From positions 1 through 39,753 of the forward strand of contig NZ_JACMYO010000068.1 in assembly GCF_020889685.1 (NCBI RefSeq): DNA of 39,753 bases, given 5' to 3'. Below the pieces are notes generated by a model. It worked only from the letters and a program-made list of their open reading frames with translations. It ran no database searches and was not told where the DNA came from. This stretch comes from Bradyrhizobium oropedii. Its GTDB lineage: Bacteria > Pseudomonadota > Alphaproteobacteria > Rhizobiales > Xanthobacteraceae. Position 1 is the stretch's first letter; every line of letters begins with the position of its first letter. The position numbers and the translations under genes are program-made. Positions 9,401-17,391 of the stretch are shown here, in pieces.

Positions 9401-9715
9401 GAAATAATAATCGACGCCGTATTTGAAGGTGACCCGCACGAACGACAGGCCGTAGAATGAGGTCGAGCGGATGTTGACCACGCCCGGCGTCGAGTACAGC
9501 CCGACCTCCATCGGGATCGTGTAGTACTTCTCCATTTCCTCGGCGGAGAGGCCGGCGGCCTGGGCGGTGATCTCGAGAATGACGGGCGCCGGGTTCGGAT
9601 AGGCCTCAATGTTCAGCTTGGTGAACGCGGCGAACCCGGCGGCGCAGAACACGGCGAGGCCGAGCACGATGACGGCGCTTCGGGTCAGACCGAATTGGAG
9701 GAGGCTTTTGATCAA
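6470..9715 (-). CDS. RND efflux pump, heavy-metal-efflux (CzcA/CusA-like) family
   Basis: 1081 aa inner-membrane proton antiporter; the start is a TTG (MIKSLLQFGLTRSAVIVLGL). Length and the RND architecture fit: TM1, a large periplasmic loop, a TM2-6 block, a second periplasmic loop, and a TM8-12 block. The TM4 motif DFGIIVDSAVIMMEN places D406, D412 and E419 at the spacing of CzcA D402/D408/E415, the proton-relay acids of the HME branch; HAE-type multidrug pumps have a different TM4 signature. I could not identify a methionine relay typical of Cu/Ag pumps, so the substrate is open: a divalent metal or an organic compound. It is 46 nt after the adaptor gene and almost contiguous with the outer-membrane gene, so one operon. 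Confidence 0.94.
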   Translation of the reverse strand: MIKSLLQFGLTRSAVIVLGLAVFCAAGFAAFTKLNIEAYPNPAPVILEITAQAAGLSAEEMEKYYTIPMEVGLYSTPGVVNIRSTSFYGLSFVRVTFKYGVDYYFALSQATNNLTQNVQLPGNQIPQIQQSSLVGEIFRYRLVGPPNFGLTNLRTLQDYVVARRLMTIPGVVQINSWGGTTKQFNVDADLAKLESYNITVPQLISALGNANINVGGREIAIGQQSVNIRGIGLINSGGDDDITKGYRVRDIENVVLTQSNGLPIQIKDVAKVSVGYVPRLGIAGKDKDDDVAAAIVVMGRTQHTNDIVPKVEEEVAKINSDGTLPAGVKVVPYYDRTSLVNVTTHTVLHNLMFGCLLVFVIQWVFLGDLRSALIVSANIPFALFFAIIILVLQGEDANLLSLGAVDFGIIVDSAVIMMENIFRNFQSSPENRLRVLQHLAEGYWGDDPTARNGQPAPGWTERLRMIFVSALQVDKAVFFTAAITVTAFVPLFTMQGVEGQIFGPMARTYGYALAGALLATFTVTPVLASLLLPKHIEETETIIVRSLRKAYTPVLRWSLTHLRVAVAAGIIFLGISGLAASRLGSEFLPALEEGNFWIRASMPPTMSLDAGTEPTRKMREILLRHPEIITVVSQHGRPDNGSDASAFSNVELFAPIKPFDQWPAGLTKEKLTEELQKEFDEELPGVTFNFSQYIQDNVEEALSGVKGANSVKIIGPNLAVLEQLAAKVAQEMAKIRGVADLGIFHLVGQPNLNIKVNREKAARYGLNSGDVTTVVQAALGGTSATTVLEGDRQFGVVVRLDPKFRESIDRVREIKVAYQTPSGTNAYIPLSELADISLDTGASFIYRERSQRYIPIKFSVRGRDLGSTVAEAQRRVADAVQLPTGYRMIWSGEFDNLEAAKARLMIVVPVTLLLIFVLLYSLFNSLRDSLLALAGIPFAIGGGLIALYLSALDFSISAAIGFISLFGVAVMDGILNITYFRELRAAGMSVSEAVFHGSEQRMRPMLMTALSAGVGLFPAALSHGIGSQVQRPLATVVVGGMFIGPLLLLVVAPALRKIFLSRASEAPSQDGAAEVPPEPAH

Positions 9716-9761
9716 GGTACTGCACTTACTCTGGAGCGGACGGGGATGCGGTTAGCACGGG

Positions 9762-10958
9762 CTAGCCGGTGGCCGCGTTGGCGAACTTGTTGCTGAGGAA
9801 GATCGCGCCGGTGGAGGCGACCTTCTCGTCCGGTCCGAGGCCGCTGAGGATCTGCCGCCAGCCGTCCTGCTCCATGCCGATCGTCACCGTGCGGCGGTCG
9901 AACTTGCGGCCGTCGATCGTGACCCACACCGTCATCGTTCCGTCACCCTCGCGCACAATGGCGTCCAGGGGAACGCTGACCGACAGTTTTGGCGGCTCGG
10001 TTTCGATGGTGAAGCTCGCCAGCATGCCGGCGCGCAGCTTGTGCTGGGGGTCGTCGATCACCGAGCGCACCAACTGGCGGTGCGAGTTGGGATCGATGTT
10101 GAGGCCGAGCGTCGTCACGCGGCCGCGAAACACCTCGTTCAGGTAGGCGGGTACCCGCACCTCGACCGGTTGGCCGATCCGGTAGGAGGGGGCATCGGTC
10201 TCGATCACATTGGCGACCATCCACATCGTCGAGATATCGGCCAGTGAGTACGGCGCCGGTGCGTTGCCGGGCTGCACAAAGAGACCCGGCGCGGCATTGC
10301 GTGCGATGATCCGGCCGGAGATCGGGCTTGGGACCACCAGGATGGAATCGACCTTGCGGTCGGCTACGATGCGGTCGATCTCGGCGTCGGTCTTGCCGAA
10401 GATGCGCACCGCGTCGCGCGCAGCCTTGTAGCTGCCCTCGGCGGTCTGCTGGTCCGATGTCGCCTGGTCGACGTCCTTCTGCGCGCCGCCGCCGGTCTTC
10501 AGCAGCTGCCTGACCCGCGCCAACGTTCTGGTCTGCAGTTCGAGCACGCCGGAAGAAGCAAGCAGCGACGATTCGGCCTGCAGCAGATCGGGGCTGTCGA
10601 TCGTGAACAGTGTCGCGCCCTTCGCGACCTCGTCACCGACGTTGAGAGGCGTATCGACGATCCTGCCGGGATTCGGCGTGAAGGCCTGCACGAGCATGTT
10701 CTGGTTGAAGTCGATCGAGCCGACCGCGTTCTTCAGTGTCCGGAACGAACGCTGCTCCGCGGCCATGACCTTCAGGGAGGCGGCCTGCTTGTCGCTCAAC
10801 GCGACGTATTGCTGCTCGACATTGACATCCTGCGGCGCGGTTTCTTGCGCGGCCTTGGCGCTCACGACGCCGTCGGCGCGCGTCATGAGCCACGCGCCGG
10901 CCAGGAGCGCCAGCACCGGCACTGCCGCAAAACCCGTATATTTCATTCGAAACGACAT
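9762..10958 (-). CDS. RND periplasmic adaptor (HlyD/CusB-like membrane fusion protein)
   Basis: 398 aa beginning with a signal/anchor (MSFRMKYTGFAAVPVLALLA). Order of segments: a barrel-sandwich half (NPGRIVDTPLNVGDEVAKG), an alpha-hairpin with LLQAESSLLASSGVLELQTR, the second lipoyl half (VVPSPISGRIIARNAAPG), then beta-barrel and membrane-proximal domains ending GAIFLSNKFANAATG. The His-rich or Met-rich N-terminal metal-binding stretch of many CusB/CzcB proteins is absent, so metal specificity is not supported by this protein. It is the first gene of the minus-strand efflux operon. The 392-nt gap to the divergent two-component genes holds both promoters. Confidence 0.93.
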   Translation of the reverse strand: MSFRMKYTGFAAVPVLALLAGAWLMTRADGVVSAKAAQETAPQDVNVEQQYVALSDKQAASLKVMAAEQRSFRTLKNAVGSIDFNQNMLVQAFTPNPGRIVDTPLNVGDEVAKGATLFTIDSPDLLQAESSLLASSGVLELQTRTLARVRQLLKTGGGAQKDVDQATSDQQTAEGSYKAARDAVRIFGKTDAEIDRIVADRKVDSILVVPSPISGRIIARNAAPGLFVQPGNAPAPYSLADISTMWMVANVIETDAPSYRIGQPVEVRVPAYLNEVFRGRVTTLGLNIDPNSHRQLVRSVIDDPQHKLRAGMLASFTIETEPPKLSVSVPLDAIVREGDGTMTVWVTIDGRKFDRRTVTIGMEQDGWRQILSGLGPDEKVASTGAIFLSNKFANAATG

Positions 10959-11350
10959 CGCCCGCCTGGCCAGTATTGATTGAAAGCCTCGCGCGAGAGC
11001 CGGGGTCTTGCCGCATGGTGGGCAATCGTCGATCTCTCGGTGAGAACGGAAAAACTGTTATCAGGGCTAGCTGACGCCAGCCTTACATTTGCCCTTTTCA
11101 GCCGGCCGTCCGGCCCCGGATTTTGATTGCGGAGAGGGGCGGTTTATCTATTTTGCGTGGGAAAACGAGCGGCGCCGCATAGCCAAAATATAGCGCCTGT
11201 CGCTCGATCCAGGCGGTATGCTCATATTCATGTCGTCTGCACATCGGGATTGCCCAACGCGCGACCTGCTGCAGAGTTTATCGCGTGGCTGGCGCAGCGC
11301 AACAAGGTGTGCAAACAGGCGACCGACCGAATGAAGACAGGACTGCTGCA
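10959..11350. promoter_or_regulatory. divergent promoter region between efflux operon and two-component system
   Basis: 392 nt with no convincing gene. It must hold the promoters of the efflux operon (leftward) and of the response regulator (rightward). The 11050-11220 part is richer in A/T than its surroundings. I could not identify a clear direct-repeat operator or -35/-10 pair. Confidence 0.5.
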
Positions 11351-12025
11351 ATGCGCCTTCTGATCGTCGAGGACAACGTCGAGCTCTCGAGGCTGCTCGC
11401 CAGCGGGCTGATGGCGGCGGGATATGAGTCCGACATCGTTAACAGCGTTGCCGAAGCGCGCGATGCGCTGCGTAGCGTCAGCTATGCTGCCATGATCCTC
11501 GATCTCGGCCTGCCCGACGGCGACGGCCTGTCGGTGCTGTCGGAGCTTCGCCGCAAGAACGACCCGCTGCCGGTGCTGGTGCTGACTGCGCGCAACGGGC
11601 TGCAGGATCGGGTCAACGGCCTGCGCAGCGGCGCGGACGACTATCTCGCGAAACCATTTGCGCTGGAAGAGCTGGTGGCGCGGCTCGAGGCCATCCTGCG
11701 CCGGCCCGGCCAGCTGCTCGGCTCCTCGCTGAAGCTCGCCAATCTCGTCTACGACACTGAGAGCAAGCAGGTGTTCGTCGACGGTTCGCCGCACGTTTTC
11801 TCGGCGCGCGAGACCTCGGTGCTGGAGATCCTGCTGCGGCGGCAGGGGCGGGTGGTGCCGAAGAAGAACGTCGAGGACCACATCTTCGGTCTGTCGGGCG
11901 AGGTCGCCTCGAATGCGGTCGAGGTTTACGTGTCGCGGCTGCGCAAGCTGCTCACCGAGCACCACGCCAGGATCATCATCCATACCATTCGTGGCGTCGG
12001 CTATCTGATGGCCGAGGAGAAGTAG
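11351..12025 (+). CDS. OmpR/PhoB-type response regulator (efflux-associated)
   Basis: 224 aa from the ATG at 11351, with ACAGGA about 9 nt upstream. Starting here puts the receiver first strand (MRLLIVEDN) at residue 1; the longer open frame from 11285 is not needed. Receiver landmarks: acidic pair E7/D8, phosphoacceptor D51 (MILDLGLPDGDG), T79 (VLTAR), K101 (LAKPF). A winged-helix output domain follows (LTEHHARIIIHTIRGVGYLM). It most resembles the TctD/QseB subgroup. The kinase gene begins 2 nt after the stop. Its divergence from the RND operon suggests it controls that operon; this is inference. Confidence 0.94.
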   Translation: MRLLIVEDNVELSRLLASGLMAAGYESDIVNSVAEARDALRSVSYAAMILDLGLPDGDGLSVLSELRRKNDPLPVLVLTARNGLQDRVNGLRSGADDYLAKPFALEELVARLEAILRRPGQLLGSSLKLANLVYDTESKQVFVDGSPHVFSARETSVLEILLRRQGRVVPKKNVEDHIFGLSGEVASNAVEVYVSRLRKLLTEHHARIIIHTIRGVGYLMAEEK

Positions 12026-12027
12026 CG

Positions 12028-13362
12028 GTGTTCCGCTTCACGTCGCTGACCTCGCGGATCGTGTTCCTGCACATCGTGGCGGTCGCGGTCGCCGCGATCT
12101 TCCTGCCTCTGCTGCTGCTGTGGTTGCTGAATTCGGAGATCAACCAGCTGCATCGCGAAGCGATGCGCGATCAGGCCGCCGATCTCGGCCAGAACCTCAC
12201 GGTCGATTCCGACGGCAAGGTGCAGCTCAGCCTGCCGGACAGCCTGAGGGGGCTCTATTCCGACGCCTATGGCCGCTACCGCTACGACATCTACGATGCG
12301 GATGACCATTTGCTGTTCTCGTCGCATCGCGATGCGCCGCGGCTGCCGGTCACCGCTGACCGGATTTCCGGTGCCAGCGCCACCAAGCTGCTCGGCGGCC
12401 AGACGCTGCGCATCCTGGTCGCCGAGGACCTGTCACATCGCGACGTCATCATCGATGACATCGTCTCCAACTTCTTCCGGCGGGTCGGCTGGATCACCAT
12501 CCCGATCCTCCTGATCCTGCTTGCGACCGATATCCTGATCTTCCGCCGCGCCGTGACTCCGCTGCTGCGGGCCTCGGAGGAAGCCAGGAGCATCGGCCCG
12601 GCCAGAACCGATATCCGGCTGCCGACGGAGGGGATTCCGAGTGAGATCCTGCCGCTGGTGACCGCCGTCAACCAGGCCTTCGATCGTCTGGAGGACGGCT
12701 TTCACGTGCAGCGCCAGTTCACGGCCGATGCCGCCCATCAGCTTCGCACTCCGCTCGCGATCCTGAGGACCCGGATCGAGACGCTGGATGCGGCCAAGGG
12801 GACCAAGGAGCTGCATGCCGACATCGAAAGCATGAGCCGTATCGTCGGCCAGCTATTGGAGATCGCCGAGCTCGATACGCTGGTGCTGGATCCCGGCGAG
12901 ACCGCGGACCTGCGTGCGGTCTGCGCCGAGGTGGTCGGCTCGATCGCACCTTATGCGCTGGCGCAGAAGAAGGACATCGCGCTGCGCGGCGCCGACAGCC
13001 CTGTGCAGGTCAGGGGCAATGCCGAGATGCTGCAACGCGCGATCTTCAATCTGGCGGAGAACGCGATCAAGTACACCGCCGATGAGACCTCGGTCGATGT
13101 CGAGGTGCACGAGGACGGTTCGGTGCAGGTGCGCGACTGCGGGCCGGGGATTGCGCCGGCCGAGCAGGGCCTGATCTTCCAGCGCTTCTGGCGCGGCGAT
13201 CGTCAGCGCCACCGCACCGATGGTGCGGGGCTCGGGCTCTCGATCGTGCGCGGCGTCGTCGACGATCACGACGCGACGGTCAGGGTGGAGAACCTGGCGT
13301 CAGGCGGTGCCCAGTTCACGCTGAGCTTCCGCCTGGCCAAGGCAGCGCCGGCGACGTCCTGA
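12028..13362 (+). CDS. sensor histidine kinase partner of the response regulator
   Basis: 444 aa from a GTG start 2 nt after the regulator stop; AGGAGAAG at the end of the regulator gene serves as ribosome site. Domain order: TM1 (about 10-33), a short periplasmic sensor of about 120 residues (YRYDIYDADDHLLFSSHRD, TctE/2CSK_N-like), TM2 (about 153-172), HAMP-like linker, HisKA with H237 in FTADAAHQLRTPLA, and HATPase_c with N box (NLAENAIKYT), G1 (DCGPGIAP), F box (FQRFWRGD) and G2 (GAGLGLSIV). The periplasmic sensor has no obvious His/Cys metal site. It phosphorylates the adjacent regulator and likely senses the pump's substrate or its damage. Confidence 0.94.
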   Translation: MFRFTSLTSRIVFLHIVAVAVAAIFLPLLLLWLLNSEINQLHREAMRDQAADLGQNLTVDSDGKVQLSLPDSLRGLYSDAYGRYRYDIYDADDHLLFSSHRDAPRLPVTADRISGASATKLLGGQTLRILVAEDLSHRDVIIDDIVSNFFRRVGWITIPILLILLATDILIFRRAVTPLLRASEEARSIGPARTDIRLPTEGIPSEILPLVTAVNQAFDRLEDGFHVQRQFTADAAHQLRTPLAILRTRIETLDAAKGTKELHADIESMSRIVGQLLEIAELDTLVLDPGETADLRAVCAEVVGSIAPYALAQKKDIALRGADSPVQVRGNAEMLQRAIFNLAENAIKYTADETSVDVEVHEDGSVQVRDCGPGIAPAEQGLIFQRFWRGDRQRHRTDGAGLGLSIVRGVVDDHDATVRVENLASGGAQFTLSFRLAKAAPATS

Positions 13363-13396
13363 GAGGCTTGCGAACCTGGGCAACGGGCCGGGCGGC

Positions 13397-14686
13397 TTAT
13401 TTCACCTTGCCGTCGGACAGATCCATGATCATCCGCGTGGTCAGGTACAGCCGCGGCACGATGCTGTTGATTTGCACGTATTCGGCATCGTTGGAGTGCG
13501 CGCCGAAGCCGGAGAGGCCCATGCCCTCGACCACGGCTCCCTTGGTCTTGAGGGCGGCAAACGCAGCGTCGGTGCCGCCGCCTGTGGCCCTTTCGGCCAC
13601 GTTCAGCGGCATGTCCAATTCCTGATAGATCGTCTTGCCGTGGCCGGCCACGCGGCGCGAGGCGTCGGTGGCTTCGAGCGGCGGCCGGCGTACCTCGAAT
13701 TTCACGTCCACCTTGGAGTCGGGCAGCAGGCGGTTCTTGATCTTGTCCTGCAGGGCCGTCTCGAGCTCGTCGAAGTCGGACACTTTGAGCGCACGCGCAT
13801 CGGCCTGGGCCGTGGCCTCGGCGGGGATCACGTTGCGGTTGGTGCCGGATTTGGAGACCGTCCAGTTCAGCTTCAGGCCCTGCTCGGGCTTCGACAGGTC
13901 CTTCATTTGCAGCACCTGGTGCGACAGCTCATAGAGCGCATTCACGCCACCTTCCGGCCTTGCACCCGCATGCGACGACTTGCCGTGCACCGTGAGGTAG
14001 GCCGAGCCGATGCCGCTGGTGGCGAGGCGGAGCGTGCCGCTGGCATCGCTGCCTTCAAACGAGAACACGGCATCCTGCTCCGCGGCGAGGCGCGTGATGG
14101 TTGAGCGCCAGCCGGGCGAAGAGATCTCCTCGTCGCCGTTGATCAGCACGGTGAGCGCGCCGTAATCCTTGAAGTTCAGCTTCTGCAGCAGCGCCACGGT
14201 GTGGAGGATGGTGGCGACGCCCTGCTTGTCGTCGGCAATGCCGAGCCCATAGGCCTTGTCGCCGTCGATGCGGAAGGGTTGGTCCTTCAGCATGCCCTTG
14301 AGATACACCGTGTCCATGTGCGCGATCAGCATGATCTTCGCGCTGCCGGTGCCCTTGAAGACGGCCTGCACGGCCGGGCCGATCTTCTCGGGCGTATCGT
14401 CCAGCCGGTAGATATCGGTGGTTTGCAGGATGTCCACCGCGCCGCCGAGCTGCTTGAGCTGGCCGGCGATGCGCGCGGCGAGCTGGTTCAGGCCCTCGAT
14501 GTCCTTGCTGCCGGATTCGATCTGCACGAGGTCGCGCAGGGTGTCGAGCAGCGGCTGCTGCTCCTGTTGCGCCAGCGCGCGAATGTCGGCCGCCGGCGCC
14601 GCATGCGCCACGGCAGCGGCAAATGCGAGGCTGAGGGATGCGACGAGCGGGCGAACGAGCGAGCGGGCGGGACGTGCTTGGGGCAT
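13397..14686 (-). CDS. secreted M20 peptidase, carboxypeptidase G2 (glutamate carboxypeptidase)-like
   Basis: 429 aa with a signal peptide (LVASLSLAFAAAVAHAA). The di-zinc ligands of CPG2 can be placed with nearly the same spacing as in the Pseudomonas enzyme (H112, D141, E176, E200, H385): here H123 (AHMDT), D152 (GIADDKQG), E187 (GDEEISS), E211 (FEGSD) and H397 (GAHSND), with general base E186. The dimerisation lid lies between about residues 225 and 340. This family releases C-terminal glutamate from folates or acyl-glutamates in the periplasm. It is 120 nt downstream of the TRAP permease pair on the same strand, so it may share their transcript, although a 7-bp stem hairpin (14761-14790) lies between. 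The real substrate is unknown. Confidence 0.9.
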   Translation of the reverse strand: MPQARPARSLVRPLVASLSLAFAAAVAHAAPAADIRALAQQEQQPLLDTLRDLVQIESGSKDIEGLNQLAARIAGQLKQLGGAVDILQTTDIYRLDDTPEKIGPAVQAVFKGTGSAKIMLIAHMDTVYLKGMLKDQPFRIDGDKAYGLGIADDKQGVATILHTVALLQKLNFKDYGALTVLINGDEEISSPGWRSTITRLAAEQDAVFSFEGSDASGTLRLATSGIGSAYLTVHGKSSHAGARPEGGVNALYELSHQVLQMKDLSKPEQGLKLNWTVSKSGTNRNVIPAEATAQADARALKVSDFDELETALQDKIKNRLLPDSKVDVKFEVRRPPLEATDASRRVAGHGKTIYQELDMPLNVAERATGGGTDAAFAALKTKGAVVEGMGLSGFGAHSNDAEYVQINSIVPRLYLTTRMIMDLSDGKVK

Positions 14687-14806
14687 TGGCGGCGATCTCT
14701 GAGTTCGAGGACGGTCCGTATCCCCGTCTTCACAGGCCTCGCCGCCGCCGTCAACTAACGCGGCGTGCCTCGCTTTCGCGGGACACGCCGAACGGGTTGG
14801 CGCGGG

Positions 14807-16408
14807 CTACTGCTTCGGTTGCCCGAAATCGAGCGGCGGCAGCTCGATCTGCGGCACCTCGATCTTGACCTTGTTGAGGTCGACATCGAGCGGCTTGTCG
14901 AGCAGGCCGGTGACGACGACCGGGAACGCAATCACCAGCGCCACCATGATCGCCTGCAGCCCGATCCAGGGCATGGCGCCCCAATAGATGTCGGAGCTCT
15001 TCACTTCCTTCGGCGCCACGCCGCGCAGATAGAACAGCGCGAAGCCGAACGGCGGATGCAGGAACGAGGTCTGCATGTTGACGCAGAGCATCACGCCGAA
15101 CCAGATCAGCGCGGCGTCGGGGCCGACCACTGGCGCCAGCACCTTCTGCGCGATCGGCGCGATCATCGGCAGGATGATGAAGGCGATCTCGAAGAAGTCG
15201 AGGAAGAACGCCAGGAAGAAGATGAAGAGGTTAATGAAGATCAGGAAGCCCCAGACGCCGCCGGGCAGCGAGGTCAGCATATGCTCCAGCCACACCCCGC
15301 CGGACACACCGAGGAACACCACCGAGAAGCAGGTCGAGCCGATCAGGATGAAGGTAACCATGCAGGTGATGCGCATGGTGGTTTCGTAGCCCTGCTTGAT
15401 CAGGTCACGCAGGTCCGGGATCTTGACGGCCTCGAGGCAGATCCAGACCACCGCGGCATAGGTGATCGCGAAGGCGAGCTTGAAGATCAGGTTCTCGCTG
15501 AAGAGCATTGCGATGATGGTGCCGATGCCGCCGGCGATGATGCCCGCGATCAGCACCTTGCGGCCGGTCGCGCTGAAATCCTTGTGGTGGATCGCAGCGA
15601 GCACGATGGCGCCGACCGCGCCCATGGCGCCGGCCTCGGTTGGGGTCGCAAGGCCCATCATCATGGTGCCGAGCACGACGAAGATCAGCACGGCGGAGGG
15701 TATGATGCCGAGCAGGCACTTCTTCCACAGCGCCCAGCCGGTCAGCGTGCGCGCTTCGATCGGCACCGCCGGCACATGGCTCGGCTTGAAGATGCCGAGC
15801 AGGAAGGTGTAGCCGGCGAACAGCATGATCTGGAACACCGACGGGCCCCAGGCGCCGAGATACATGTCGCCGACCGACTTGCCGAGCTGGTCGGCGAGCA
15901 CGATCAGGACGAGAGAGGGAGGGACAAGTTGCGTGATGGTGCCGGAGGCGGCGAGCACGCCCGTGATGTAGCGGATGTTGTAGCCGTAGCGGATCATCAC
16001 CGGCATCGAGATCAGCGCCATCGCGATCACCTGCGCCGCCACCGTGCCGGTGATGGCGCCGAGGATGAAGCCGACGATGATCACGGAATAGCCGAGGCCG
16101 CCGCGGATCGGGCCGAACAGCTGGCCCATCGAATCCAGCATGTCCTCGGCGAGCCCGCACCTCTCCAATATGGCGCCCATGAAGGTGAAGAACGGGATCG
16201 CGAGCAGCAGCTCGTTGGACAGCACGCTGCCGAAGATGCGGCCCGGGATCGCCTGCAGGAAGTTGAGGTCGAAGAAGCCGAGCGAGATCGAGAGGAATCC
16301 GAACGACAGGCCGACCGCGGCGAGCGTGAACGCCACCGGGTAGCCGATCAGCATCGCAATGATCAGGCCGCCGAACATCAGTGGCGGCATCATCTCCAGC
16401 GTGATCAT
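14807..16408 (-). CDS. TRAP transporter large permease (DctM-like)
   Basis: 533 aa, longer than the usual 425-450 of DctM proteins. It is hydrophobic throughout, with about 12 or more membrane segments beginning MITLEMMPPLMFGGLIIAML. The family segments GFLSISLGFFDLNFLQAIP and PFFTFMGAILERCGLAEDML are clear. The extra length comes from a central insertion (around LTGWALWKKCLLGIIPSAVL and the following helices) and a polar tail after the last TM (LNKVKIEVPQIELPPLDF). It is the elevator-type transport subunit driven by sodium. It overlaps the small-subunit gene by 4 nt (ATGA), implying translational coupling. No receptor gene is adjacent; the TakP-like receptors at 1594 and 2975 are the nearest candidates. 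Confidence 0.93.
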   Translation of the reverse strand: MITLEMMPPLMFGGLIIAMLIGYPVAFTLAAVGLSFGFLSISLGFFDLNFLQAIPGRIFGSVLSNELLLAIPFFTFMGAILERCGLAEDMLDSMGQLFGPIRGGLGYSVIIVGFILGAITGTVAAQVIAMALISMPVMIRYGYNIRYITGVLAASGTITQLVPPSLVLIVLADQLGKSVGDMYLGAWGPSVFQIMLFAGYTFLLGIFKPSHVPAVPIEARTLTGWALWKKCLLGIIPSAVLIFVVLGTMMMGLATPTEAGAMGAVGAIVLAAIHHKDFSATGRKVLIAGIIAGGIGTIIAMLFSENLIFKLAFAITYAAVVWICLEAVKIPDLRDLIKQGYETTMRITCMVTFILIGSTCFSVVFLGVSGGVWLEHMLTSLPGGVWGFLIFINLFIFFLAFFLDFFEIAFIILPMIAPIAQKVLAPVVGPDAALIWFGVMLCVNMQTSFLHPPFGFALFYLRGVAPKEVKSSDIYWGAMPWIGLQAIMVALVIAFPVVVTGLLDKPLDVDLNKVKIEVPQIELPPLDFGQPKQ

Positions 16409-16944
16409 TGCGTCGGCCTCTCATACTTCGCGTCGATGGTCACATAGCCCTGCAGCGCGGCGATCCGCTTGATCACCTCTGAGACGCCTTGCAACGCAAG
16501 CATCACGAAGCCGGACGGGATAACGAACTTGATCGGCCAGCGCAGCAGGCCGCCGGCATTGCCGCTCATCTCGCCGACCGCATAGGCCTGGTGGAAGAAC
16601 GGCCAGGACAGATAGGCGAGCAGCAGGCAGGCCGGGATCAGGAAGAACAATGTGCCGATCATGTCGAGCCAGAGCTGGCCGCGTTCGGACAGCATCAGAT
16701 AGAGGATCTCGACGCGGACATGCTCGTTGCGCTTGAAGGTATAGGAGGCGCCGAACATCACCAGGATCGCGAACATGTACCACTGCGCCTCGAGCCAGCC
16801 GTTCGAGGAGTAGCTGAACGCGTAGCGGATCATGGCATTGCCGGCGCTGACCAGGCAGGCGATCAGTACGAGCAGATTGCAGACGGTGCCGATCTTCTCG
16901 TTGAGTCGGTCGATGGCCTGACTCAGTGCCAACAATGGGCGCAT
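16405..16944 (-). CDS. TRAP transporter small permease (DctQ-like)
   Basis: 179 aa from the ATG at 16944; GGAG is 6 nt upstream of it but only 3 nt from the alternative GTG at 16947. Four membrane helices are visible (LLVLIACLVSAGNAMIRYAF; WYMFAILVMFGASYTF; LWLDMIGTLFFLIPACLLLA; KFVIPSGFVMLALQGVSEVI). KRNEHVRVEI is the typical DctQ loop. It forms the permease with the large subunit, whose start overlaps its stop. The C-terminal tail (IDAKYERPTQ) is cytoplasmic. Weak start evidence apart from spacing. Confidence 0.9.
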   Translation of the reverse strand: MRPLLALSQAIDRLNEKIGTVCNLLVLIACLVSAGNAMIRYAFSYSSNGWLEAQWYMFAILVMFGASYTFKRNEHVRVEILYLMLSERGQLWLDMIGTLFFLIPACLLLAYLSWPFFHQAYAVGEMSGNAGGLLRWPIKFVIPSGFVMLALQGVSEVIKRIAALQGYVTIDAKYERPTQ

Positions 16945-17286
16945 CACGATCTCCGCGGCTGCGCCAGCTGCGCGCCGAATATTTCAAGCATCATCTGGCC
17001 GCCGCGCACAGGCGCACGGAGCCACGGCTCACTTTCAGGAGCAGTTGCAAACGTTCGTCCTCCCCCGAAATGCGCTTCCGCCGTTGGTGGCTGCTCTTGG
17101 CTGCCGGATCGTCGGCGGTCACCGACGGGGGCAGCGGCCTGTCCGGCCTGGCTAGCGTGAAAGCCGGGGCACCAAATCAGCGCCGTGAAACGCCGTCAAT
17201 CGGAAAATGGGCAAATTGACGCCATGACAAACCGTTGTCCCGCCTTGGTAATCGGGGGACGGGGAGGCGTCGGTGGAGGCCGGAAC
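16945..17286. other. intergenic stretch without gene between dctQ-like gene and moaA repeat
   Basis: About 340 nt. Open frames here are short, arginine-rich and without ribosome sites, so I call none of them. It must contain the promoter of the leftward TRAP permease operon. Nothing else recognisable. Confidence 0.5.
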
Positions 17287-17391
17287 AGAGCGTTCGCGAG
17301 CGAAGTGGACGTCCGTTCGCGTAAAGAGAACGCGTCAAAGCAAAAATCCAGAGCCCCGTTCCGATTCGATCGGAGCGGAAACGGCTCTAGC
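17287..17391. repeat. Bradyrhizobium-type dispersed repeat abutting moaA
   Basis: The block contains GCGAGCGAAGTGGAC, then CGTTCGCGTAAAGAGAACGC, then an imperfect hairpin AGAGCCCCGTTCCGA..TCGGAGCGGAAACGGCTCT (17350-17388) ending in CTAG. From memory this order matches a frequent Bradyrhizobium intergenic repeat; it was not verified by search. The moaA stop codon (17387-17389, minus strand) is formed by the terminal CTAG. The hairpin may act as a transcript end for moaA. Confidence 0.65.

Noticed and set aside
14765..16447. Plus-strand open frame of 560 aa opposite the TRAP large permease
   Set aside because: His/Asp/Arg-rich antisense of a hydrophobic permease; no protein-like order.
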